From Bacteroidota bacterium (GTDB lineage: Bacteria; Bacteroidota; Bacteroidia; Chitinophagales; Chitinophagaceae): DNA of 8,659 nucleotides. Shown piece by piece: positions 1-6,484 of this stretch. The notes under the pieces are model-generated. The model was not told where the DNA came from. It searched no databases and was given only the letters and a program-made list of their open reading frames with translations. The position numbers were made by a program, and so were the translations under genes. The stretch is taken from the NCBI GenBank assembly GCA_023433265.1, contig JAEZDR010000111.1, positions 1-8,659 of the forward strand. The letters are read 5' to 3'. Position 1 is the first letter of the stretch, and each line of letters opens with the position of its first letter.

Positions 1-117
1 GCCAACGCCTTATGTAGAAGCCATCCTGCAGGGTTACAAATATTGGAAAAGGAAGCTGTTGAAAACGAGCAATTGCAACCCATTCTAAATCATGTGAAGT
101 GGGAGGTTAGATCATGA
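1..117 (+). CDS. 3' end of an upstream gene, possibly a HEAT-repeat protein (partial)
   Basis: The first reading frame is open from the window edge to a TGA at 115-117 and gives a 38-residue C-terminal tail. The stop overlaps the next gene's start in an ATGA arrangement, which is typical of translationally coupled operon partners. The tail reads as one or two amphipathic helices (segments such as AGLQILEKEAV and LQPILNHVKWEV) with the leucine/alanine spacing of HEAT/ARM-type repeats. From memory, HEAT-repeat proteins accompany family-2 glycosyltransferases in Bacteroidota, so the guess fits the context, but 38 residues cannot prove a family. The competing frame (from base 2, stop 86-88) also looks protein-like, so the frame choice rests mainly on the ATGA coupling. 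Confidence 0.5.
   Translation, partial: ANALCRSHPAGLQILEKEAVENEQLQPILNHVKWEVRS
101..106 (+). promoter_or_regulatory. Shine-Dalgarno-like GGGAGG before the glycosyltransferase fusion gene
   Basis: GGGAGG lies 7 nt before the ATG at 114, inside the end of the upstream reading frame. Strong purine-rich ribosome sites are uncommon in Bacteroidota, and none as clear precedes the other genes here. It supports ATG 114 as the start and coupling to the upstream gene. Confidence 0.45.
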
Positions 118-3100
118 CCGGATGGGAAATTGCTGCAGCTATCGTTACGTGGGGCATATTCCTTTATTCCGTGGTGTTGCTTTGTTTCTATATTACCATA
201 GGCTTTATTGCAATCCCGGAGTTAAAAAAGTATTTGAACAGTCATCGTTTTACTGACTACAGGCTTATTGCTGCTTCTCCCTATGCACCCAGTATTTCGA
301 TACTCGCGCCGGCCTATAATGAAGGTGCTACGATTACCGAAAACGTTCGTTCGCTTCTATCCATTTTTTACAGCAACCTTGAGGTAATCATCATCAACGA
401 CGGAAGTAAGGATGATAGTTTGAAAAAACTGATTGATGCGTACGATCTGGAGAAAATAGACTTTGTGGTCAACTACCAGGTGCCTGCTAAAGAGGTAAGG
501 GGGGTTTATAAAAGCCGCAACCCTGTCTATGCAAAATTACTTGTTGTAGACAAAGTGAATGGCGGCAAGGCAGATGCTTTGAATGTTGGGGTTAATATAG
601 CTTCCAACAGTTACATTGTATGTATAGATGTGGATTGCGTACTTGAACAAGACGCCTTATTGAAAATGGTAAAACCATTTGTAGACGAAACCAATAAGCG
701 CGTTATTGCTTCCGGTGGTGTAGTACGTATTGCTAACTCCTGTGTTATAGAGAATGGAAAGTTAGTAGAAGTGAGGTTGCCGAAACAGTACCTGCCCCGA
801 ATGCAGGCACTTGAATACATCCGGGCTTTTCTCCTGGGACGGATGGCCTGGAGCCGTTTAAACGGTTTGTTGATTATTTCCGGTGCTTTTGGCGCATTCG
901 ATCGGGATATTGTAATCAAATGCGGGGGTTATAACCATGATACCGTTGGTGAAGATATGGAGCTTGTAGTGCGCATGCGGCGCTATATGGAAGAAAATCA
1001 TCTGGCTTACAGCGTGGCATACATCCCCGACCCGCTCTGTTGGACAGAAGCACCTTCGTCTTACCAAATACTCAGGCGCCAACGCAATCGGTGGACAAGG
1101 GGAACCATTGAAACCATGTGGATTCACAAAAAACTGTTCCTGAATCCGCGATATGGCATACTTGGAATGCTAAGCTTTCCCTATTGGTTTTTCTATGAGA
1201 TGTTAGCGCCCCTGGTAGAGTTCTTTGGCTTCCTGGCTTTCCTTGTGATGGCTTTACTGGGAATGATCAGCTGGAAATTGTTTTTCGCTTTACTCGGTTT
1301 CATCATTCTTTTTGGTTACGTGTTTTCTGCTATAGCGATCTACATGGAAGTGTCTACTTATAACCAATACAGAAGAAGACGTGAAGTTTTTATGTTGATA
1401 CTTACAGCAATATCTGAACCTTTCCTCTTTCACCCGGTTGTAGTAGTGAGTGCTGTACAGGGATATGTTGATTTATTGCGTAAAAAGAAAAGCTGGGGCG
1501 AAATGACCAGGCAAGGTTTCGGTGCAACGGCCGCCACACAAACGCCCGCCACACCCAAAGCCGTTTCACAACCTGAGACTCAAAGGAAAAAGAGCTTCGA
1601 AAATGCAGTTGTAAAATATACCGGCCACCTGCTCATGTTTACTGTCTTCATACTGCTGCTCAGAACTTTCGAACTGTTCAGCGAATCCTACCTAAGGGGC
1701 TTACCGATTGGTGCAGACCAAATTATAAGAATAGCAATTGTAAATGACCTCTGCTTTGCTGCTTCCACCGCCACCATATTACTGTTACCATATCTGTTGT
1801 GTTACTACCTTAAGCCCAGTTTCGGCAGCGTGTTCATCAAAATGACGTTGCTGCTATTTGCAATCGTTCATGCTGCCCTGATACAATACTTCATAACTAC
1901 CCTGGTGCCTTTGGGCGCAGACTTTTGGAGCTATAGCTGGGCCGACATCAAACAAACGGTAGGCGCAGCCGGAATTTCTTTAACAACTATTGTAGGTATG
2001 ATATTGCTGCTTGTGGTTGCAGCTTACCTAATCATTGCAGTCCCGGGGAAGATATTTGCAGGGCTTTTCTTTAGTTGTGGGTGGCTACTTACATGCATAA
2101 CAACCTTTTACTTTGTTGTTGAAAACAAGCGACCTTTTATTGAAGGAAATGAGCATAGTAAAACCCTGGTACTTAACAAATCGCTGGCTTTTTACCGAGC
2201 CTCAGTTTTGCGGTTTCTACCTGAAGAAAGCGAAAGAGGTACCCGGTCATCCGGTTCAGCATATGACTATGTTGATGATAGTGAGTACGTCTTTCTAAGA
2301 AAAGATGAAACAAGAGATGTGTTATCCCCATTCTTCAAAGCTGGGATTTACAAGCCTAACATCGTTTTCATCATTGTAGAAGGATTGGGCAGGGCTTTTA
2401 CAAACGAGGGAGCCTACTTCGGAAACTTCACTCCGTTTCTTGATAGCCTTTCGGCACACAGCCTTTACTGGCCTAATGCATTGAGCACCCAAGGCAGGAC
2501 CTTCGGCGTACTCCCTTCCGTGCTTGCTTCTGCTCCATTTGCGCGCAATGGTTTTGCTGAATTGAATGAAAGGATTCCTCCGCATTTTTCCATCGTTAGC
2601 CTCCTGAAACCTGCCGGATACAAAACCAGCTTTTACTATGGCGGTAACTCGTCGTTCGACTTCATGAGGTCTTTCCTAAATAAAACAGGTATAGATGAAA
2701 TAAAAGACATCAATTCTTTCCCGGGCGGTTATGAGCAGATGCCTTCTACCAATAATTTTTCATGGGGATACGGGGATAAGGAGCTTTTTAATTTTTACCA
2801 GCGAACAAGCTTACCCAGCCAGCAAGCGTACTGTAATGTGTTGCTGACGGTATCCACGCACAATCCTTTTCTTATTAATGAGCAGGATGCCTATTTCCAA
2901 AAGCTTGACAAATACATTGCTACCGCAAAACTTCCGCAGGAACACAAAAACGGTTATAAAAACTACCGATTCCAGTTGGCAAGTGTTTTATACACTGATG
3001 ATGCTTTACGACAATTCTTTGCAACGTATAGAACGCGACAGGACTTCGATCGGACTATCTTTATTATTACAGGCGATCATAGAATGCCGGAAATACCTAT

Positions 3101-3548
3101 GCGGGATAAACTTGACAGGTACCACGTTCCTTTGGTTATCTATTCCCCCTTGCTTGTACGCACAGGTAACTTCAAATCAATTGTGTCACATTTTGACATA
3201 ACACCTTCTTTGTTGACTTTCCTGGAATCGAAGCAACAGGTAGTAATGCCAGAACTTGTAACCTGGATGGGACAAGGGCTGGACACCTCGGCTACGTTTA
3301 AAGGCACAGGTGCATATCCTTTAATGCAAACCAAAAACGACCTGGTGGATTACATTAACGGCACCGGTCTCATCAATCAGGGCACCTACTACAAAATCAA
3401 CGAAGACATGTCCGTCGAAGAAGATGTCATGAACGAAAAGAAGCAAGCGACCATCCAACTTTTCTCCGATTTTCGAAACCGTAATAAACTATTCATTCAA
3501 AAAGGCACCCTCCTGCCCGATAGCTTGTACAGGAAGTATTTGAAATGA
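114..3548 (+). CDS. Fusion of a processive family-2 glycosyltransferase and an LTA-synthase-like membrane phosphotransferase
   Basis: This 1144-residue inner-membrane protein carries two complete enzymes. Residues 5-34 form a membrane segment. Residues about 59-340 are a GT-A domain of the PgaC/NodC/hyaluronan-synthase type, with D96 (INDGS), the NGGKADALN stretch at 149-157, the DVD metal motif at 172-174, the likely base D281 in GED, and QRNRW at 323-327. Membrane segments follow at about 357-385, 388-411 and 432-455. A polar linker rich in A, T, P and Q (about 470-495) joins this to a second set of about five membrane segments (503-668). Residues about 747-1040 are a sulfatase/alkaline-phosphatase-fold domain like LtaS, with E756, the probable nucleophile T796 (QGRTFG), H916 (STHNPF) and D988-H989 (TGDHR). 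The first half probably polymerises a beta-linked sugar from a UDP-sugar. The second half should transfer a phosphoglycerol or phosphoethanolamine-type group outside the membrane. Sugar, acceptor and donor cannot be read from the sequence. It could alternatively be called a GT2 protein or a sulfatase by partial matches. Confidence 0.93.
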   Translation: MTGWEIAAAIVTWGIFLYSVVLLCFYITIGFIAIPELKKYLNSHRFTDYRLIAASPYAPSISILAPAYNEGATITENVRSLLSIFYSNLEVIIINDGSKDDSLKKLIDAYDLEKIDFVVNYQVPAKEVRGVYKSRNPVYAKLLVVDKVNGGKADALNVGVNIASNSYIVCIDVDCVLEQDALLKMVKPFVDETNKRVIASGGVVRIANSCVIENGKLVEVRLPKQYLPRMQALEYIRAFLLGRMAWSRLNGLLIISGAFGAFDRDIVIKCGGYNHDTVGEDMELVVRMRRYMEENHLAYSVAYIPDPLCWTEAPSSYQILRRQRNRWTRGTIETMWIHKKLFLNPRYGILGMLSFPYWFFYEMLAPLVEFFGFLAFLVMALLGMISWKLFFALLGFIILFGYVFSAIAIYMEVSTYNQYRRRREVFMLILTAISEPFLFHPVVVVSAVQGYVDLLRKKKSWGEMTRQGFGATAATQTPATPKAVSQPETQRKKSFENAVVKYTGHLLMFTVFILLLRTFELFSESYLRGLPIGADQIIRIAIVNDLCFAASTATILLLPYLLCYYLKPSFGSVFIKMTLLLFAIVHAALIQYFITTLVPLGADFWSYSWADIKQTVGAAGISLTTIVGMILLLVVAAYLIIAVPGKIFAGLFFSCGWLLTCITTFYFVVENKRPFIEGNEHSKTLVLNKSLAFYRASVLRFLPEESERGTRSSGSAYDYVDDSEYVFLRKDETRDVLSPFFKAGIYKPNIVFIIVEGLGRAFTNEGAYFGNFTPFLDSLSAHSLYWPNALSTQGRTFGVLPSVLASAPFARNGFAELNERIPPHFSIVSLLKPAGYKTSFYYGGNSSFDFMRSFLNKTGIDEIKDINSFPGGYEQMPSTNNFSWGYGDKELFNFYQRTSLPSQQAYCNVLLTVSTHNPFLINEQDAYFQKLDKYIATAKLPQEHKNGYKNYRFQLASVLYTDDALRQFFATYRTRQDFDRTIFIITGDHRMPEIPMRDKLDRYHVPLVIYSPLLVRTGNFKSIVSHFDITPSLLTFLESKQQVVMPELVTWMGQGLDTSATFKGTGAYPLMQTKNDLVDYINGTGLINQGTYYKINEDMSVEEDVMNEKKQATIQLFSDFRNRNKLFIQKGTLLPDSLYRKYLK

Positions 3549-3643
3549 TGAGTAGAAAAGGACAGTAGTCCGGCTGATTTCCCGTTTCGCCGTGCGCACC
3601 CCTCCTCTTTCCGGGCAACCCAACTCTACACCCCTAACCTTAG

Positions 3644-3764
3644 GTACCCGTACCGTTGTTTCAGCAATGTTGTAGCGATGTTGTACCGGTGCTGTAGCGG
3701 TGTTGTAGGGGAGCAACTGCCTTGTTACTGGGTAGTAACTGTCTGGTTACTGTAAGGTAACAGT
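3644..3764. repeat. Degenerate 11-bp tandem repeat array between convergent genes
   Basis: Eleven consecutive 11-bp units fill these 121 bases exactly and end one base before the stop codon of the minus-strand gene. In this phase, G is found at unit position 4 in 10 of 11 units and at position 10 in 9 of 11. Units 3-6 (3666-3709) resemble NNTGTTGTAGC; units 7-11 (3710-3764) resemble NNNGTWACTGT; the first two are poorly matched. The rest of the gap (3549-3643) shows no gene and only a 4-bp stem at 3560-3571. The function is unknown. A period near one DNA helical turn would place each unit on the same face of the helix, but slippage-driven expansion is the simpler origin. Confidence 0.7.
3724..3761. 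other. Overlapping small hairpins within the 11-bp array (possible bidirectional transcription end)
   Basis: GTTACT (3724-3729) and AGTAAC (3734-3739) form a perfect 6-bp inverted repeat with a 4-nt loop. AGTAAC can instead pair with GTTACT at 3746-3751. GTTAC (3746-3750) pairs with GTAAC (3757-3761). The stems lie just past the ends of two convergent genes, where a two-way terminator is expected. There is no T-run on either side and the stems are AT-rich, so a classical intrinsic terminator is not supported. Confidence 0.3.
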
Positions 3765-3765
3765 G

Positions 3766-5034
3766 TTAGAAGCGCCTTGTATAAGCTACCCCGGCTTGCA
3801 CCTGGTTGCCCCTTGTGCCGGGCAGGTACTCTTGGTTATTAATTGAAATATTATAACTAAAGATGTTCAGCTTCTTCACGCTAAAGCTTCCACTAATACC
3901 CGCTCTCGTCGCCCTAAGCCTATACCCCCCGCCATACTGAACAGCCTGTATTCTTTCGTCAGGTGATATACCAGTGCCCACTGTAACAGCAATAAAATCA
4001 TCAGCCCCGGAAAAATAGTACCGGGCTGAAGCGTTGTACGACTGAGACACCTCCCCTCCATTTTGCGATGGTGTGAGGTAGGCTCGTAATCCGAACAAAA
4101 AGTTCTTATAGTACTTTCCTAACGCTGCTGTATAAATGAATGTTGGATCAGAGAAGTACAAGTAGCGTACGCCCGCCTCTGCTTCAAAAGAAGCTGGTAG
4201 GTTAGCGTATAAACTGGCGCCAAATCGCCAATGCGGGAAAACTCCCACGTTATCACTGTACCCACCGCTCACGTACCCATAAAAGGTCTTCGATATTTTA
4301 GGATAAGCATCCACTTCAAACTGGTACCCATCTTCCTTAAACCGGTTAGCATAGTTTACCCTCGCCATCACCGATCCGTATTTTGTACGCCTGCCATAAT
4401 CAAGACTTGCCAGCCTCCAGGGATCATCAAATTGCTTGTCAAAATAAACATGATCATAGCTAATACCAATGCTATTGACCGAACGTTCGTTTCGGATTCT
4501 GCCCGCCAGCGACCGGGCTTCGCTGTTGCCCTTATTCAGCAGCAGCACCGTATCTATCGCTTCCTGGGCGGCAGAAAAGTTCCGCAATGCATTTTCAAAC
4601 TTTGCTTTTCGCAACCAGAGCTCCACCGACTTCGGATTATATACCAACCCTTCTTTCACTACCAATAATCCATGGTTGTACTTATCGTCCCAATATTCCA
4701 GGTCGGACAAGGCTACTGAAGCGTCGGTATACGCCGGGTCGCTGGTAAGAACCTCTCTAAAAAGCAACCTGGACGTGTCATATTGCTTGTTCCAGGCATG
4801 CAACCGTCCCAGGAATATCTTTAAATCCGCATATCGGGGTGATTGTTGCAATCCCTGCAACAGAAATTGCTTTGCTTTTTCATGATCCTTTTCCTCGAAA
4901 GCTGCTTTCCTTGCTAAAATCAACAGCGAATCGCTGGAAAGACCCTGGGACTGCAGGCTATTAAAGCTCAAACAAAACAGCCCCACTATCAGACCGTATT
5001 TACAATATTTAATAATGTGTTTCACAAAGCGCAA
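3766..5034 (-). CDS. YaiO-family TPR and outer-membrane beta-barrel protein
   Basis: The 422-residue product begins with a basic stretch and hydrophobic core (about residues 5-24) followed by SLQSQG, a credible signal peptide cut near residue 29. Residues about 35-180 are helical TPR-like units (for example AKQFLLQGLQQSPRYADL). Residues about 187-422 alternate aromatic and small residues in beta strands and end in aromatic F422, as outer-membrane barrels do. The block with SIGISYDHVYFDKQFDDPW and later GYVSGGYSDN and GVRYLYFS matches my recollection of the YaiO family. In E. coli, yaiO lies beside the glycosyltransferase gene yaiP and the deacetylase gene yaiS, so pairing with a glycosyltransferase is a recurrent arrangement. 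TPR plus barrel also recalls the PgaA exporter, hence an inferred role in glycan export or anchoring. There is no ATG at the N-terminus: the start given is a TTG; a GTG at 5025-5023 (codon 4) gives an equally good signal peptide. Confidence 0.88.
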   Translation of the reverse strand: MRFVKHIIKYCKYGLIVGLFCLSFNSLQSQGLSSDSLLILARKAAFEEKDHEKAKQFLLQGLQQSPRYADLKIFLGRLHAWNKQYDTSRLLFREVLTSDPAYTDASVALSDLEYWDDKYNHGLLVVKEGLVYNPKSVELWLRKAKFENALRNFSAAQEAIDTVLLLNKGNSEARSLAGRIRNERSVNSIGISYDHVYFDKQFDDPWRLASLDYGRRTKYGSVMARVNYANRFKEDGYQFEVDAYPKISKTFYGYVSGGYSDNVGVFPHWRFGASLYANLPASFEAEAGVRYLYFSDPTFIYTAALGKYYKNFLFGLRAYLTPSQNGGEVSQSYNASARYYFSGADDFIAVTVGTGISPDERIQAVQYGGGYRLRATRAGISGSFSVKKLNIFSYNISINNQEYLPGTRGNQVQAGVAYTRRF

Positions 5035-5051
5035 TTCAACTTTGTTTTTTA

Positions 5052-5059
5052 CAAATATA
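5052..5059 (-). promoter_or_regulatory. Bacteroidota -7 box (TATATTTG) for the YaiO-family gene
   Basis: On the minus strand TATATTTG fits the Bacteroidota TAnnTTTG -7 consensus. It ends 17 nt before the TTG start and 26 nt before the alternative GTG start. No good -33 TTG was seen at the usual 19-21 bp spacing. Transcription beginning a few bases downstream would leave a short A-rich leader, slightly favouring the GTG start. Confidence 0.5.
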
Positions 5060-5152
5060 GGGGCTGCTTCATAGCATTCTTTTACACCAATTGTTTCATG
5101 CTAGCCTTTTTAGTTTTAGGATGTTGGAATACCCGGCATTGGAAAACATGAT

Positions 5153-5178
5153 AAATGTCATGTTCTAAAATGACATTT
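5153..5178. promoter_or_regulatory. Perfect 9+9 bp inverted repeat with an added half-site: operator candidate
   Basis: AAATGTCAT (5153-5161) and ATGACATTT (5170-5178) are exact reverse complements around an 8-nt centre. A third copy of the half-site, ATGACA, lies at 5181-5186, 11 bp after the copy at 5170-5175. A second overlapping dyad pairs AACATG (5145-5150) with CATGTT (5159-5164). The region separates the divergent YaiO-family gene and hemA. The dyad centre is about 65 bp before the inferred hemA transcription start, a distance at which CRP/FNR-type activators often work. The binding protein is not identifiable, and control of either gene is possible. Confidence 0.45.
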
Positions 5179-5216
5179 GAATGACACCCGAATTCTTACT
5201 GAAGAGATAGCCCCTG

Positions 5217-5224
5217 TAGCTTTG
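5217..5224 (+). promoter_or_regulatory. Bacteroidota -7 box (TAGCTTTG) for the hem operon
   Basis: TAGCTTTG fits TAnnTTTG and ends 24 nt before the hemA ATG at 5249, a normal distance for a short leader in Bacteroidota. No convincing -33 TTG is present at the usual spacing, which would agree with dependence on an activator. It is the only promoter-like box seen ahead of the four closely packed hem genes. Confidence 0.55.
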
Positions 5225-5248
5225 CGGTCGTAAACTGAGAGAACAGAA

Positions 5249-6478
5249 ATGCCCGTTAAAGACATCAACAGGTTTTTTATTGCCGGGATTAATTACAAGA
5301 AATCGGATGCCGCCGTGCGTGGCCAGTTTGCTATAAACAAAGATCAGTATATCAGCATTTTACAGCTGGCTTCATCTTTCAATATTTCTGAGTTTTTCAT
5401 TGTTTCTACCTGCAACAGGACTGAAATCTACGGCTTTGCCGAGCACCCAAACGACCTCGTTAACCTGCTTTGTAGCCAAACCGTAGGAGATACGGATACC
5501 TTTCTGCAGGCCTCGTATATCAAAAAGGGAAACGATGCTATTGAACACCTGTTTAACGTAGGTGCAGGGTTAGATTCGCAAATACTCGGTGACTATGAAA
5601 TAGTGGGGCAGATAAAACAGGCTGTAAAAGTTTCAAAGGAATATGGTTTTATTGGTGCTTTTATAGAAAGATTGATCAACTGTATGTTGCAATCATCAAA
5701 AGCCATCAAAAACAAAACACAACTTAGCGGCGGCACTGTTTCGGTTTCCTTTGCTGCGGTTCAATACATAAAAGAGAACATAGCCGAAATAAAGGAAAAG
5801 AAGATACTATTGGTGGGGACAGGCAAAATTGGCAGGAATACCTGCAAAAACATTGTCGACTATCTTGATACCAATAATATCACCCTAATCAACCGCACTG
5901 ACGAGAAAGCTGAACTGATGGCCGAAGAATTGAATGTACACTTTGCGCCTTCAGAAAAGCTTCATCACCTGATGCTTGAAAGCGATGTGATATTGGTGGC
6001 GACCAACTCTGCGAAGCCTGTTATTCTTCAAAGCCATCTTGAGGACTCCCGCCAGAAGTTAATTCTCGACCTTTCAATTCCGGCAAATGTAGAACCCTCG
6101 GTAAAAGATCTACCCCATGTTACTTTGGTGAATGTGGATGAGCTTTCGAAGCTAAAAGACGAAACATTGCAGATGCGAATGGCGGAAGTGCCAAGAGCTA
6201 AATGCATTATCGCCCAGCATATACTCGAGTTCCAGGAGTGGCATCTGCAAAGGAAATATGTTCCTATCCTAAAAACTGTGAAAGGCAAACTTGCCTCAAT
6301 AAACGATTGTCCTTTTTACCAGAGTTTCAGGCAAGTTAACGATGGAGAAACACAGCCCTCTGACGAACAAATCCAGAAGCTTGTTAACAATTTTGCTGCT
6401 AAAATGAAGCAGCAACAGAACCCCGGATGCTACTTTCTTGAGGCAATTAATGAGTACATTGCAATAGGGGTTAATTAG
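5249..6478 (+). CDS. hemA: Glutamyl-tRNA reductase
   Basis: This cytosolic enzyme reduces glutamyl-tRNA(Glu) with NADPH to glutamate-1-semialdehyde, the first committed step of C5-pathway tetrapyrrole synthesis. The 409-residue product has the N-terminal catalytic domain with the thioester-forming C55 in STCNRTEIYG. LDSQILGDYEIVGQIK follows at 108-123, then GGTVSVSFAAV at 161-171, the NADPH-binding loop VGTGKIGRNT at 189-198, LINRT at 213-217 and LDLSIPANVEP at 273-283. A C-terminal helical dimerisation region follows and is on the short side. The ATG lies 24 nt downstream of a TAGCTTTG box. It is the first gene of a tight hem cluster, with hemC starting 6 nt after its stop. The family call is secure; regulation by the upstream dyad is a guess. 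Confidence 0.97.
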   Translation: MPVKDINRFFIAGINYKKSDAAVRGQFAINKDQYISILQLASSFNISEFFIVSTCNRTEIYGFAEHPNDLVNLLCSQTVGDTDTFLQASYIKKGNDAIEHLFNVGAGLDSQILGDYEIVGQIKQAVKVSKEYGFIGAFIERLINCMLQSSKAIKNKTQLSGGTVSVSFAAVQYIKENIAEIKEKKILLVGTGKIGRNTCKNIVDYLDTNNITLINRTDEKAELMAEELNVHFAPSEKLHHLMLESDVILVATNSAKPVILQSHLEDSRQKLILDLSIPANVEPSVKDLPHVTLVNVDELSKLKDETLQMRMAEVPRAKCIIAQHILEFQEWHLQRKYVPILKTVKGKLASINDCPFYQSFRQVNDGETQPSDEQIQKLVNNFAAKMKQQQNPGCYFLEAINEYIAIGVN

Positions 6479-6484
6479 CCATTG

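Noticed and set aside
2..88. Alternative reading of the left edge: a 28-residue open tail in the second frame ending at TAA 86-88.
   Set aside because: It looks protein-like, but the first frame stays open further and couples to the next gene by ATGA; only sequence upstream of the window would settle it.
3560..3571. GGAC/GTCC hairpin after the fusion gene as a terminator.
   Set aside because: The stem is only 4 bp and no T-run follows.
3643..3654. GGTAC-CC-GTACC short inverted repeat at the left edge of the array.
   Set aside because: It has a 2-nt centre and 5-bp arms, which is common by chance; no supporting context.
3489..3716. Minus-strand 75-codon open frame covering the end of the fusion gene and part of the 11-bp array.
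   Set aside because: An 11-bp unit cycles through frames and this peptide shows no domain; it appears to be a chance open frame.
3644..3764. CRISPR array.
   Set aside because: Units are only 11 bp, contiguous and degenerate, with no spacers and no cas genes nearby.
4231..4885. Two overlapping plus-strand open frames (4231-4668, 4469-4885) opposite the YaiO-family gene.
   Set aside because: They are antisense to a well-supported coding region, overlap each other and show no recognisable domain or promoter.
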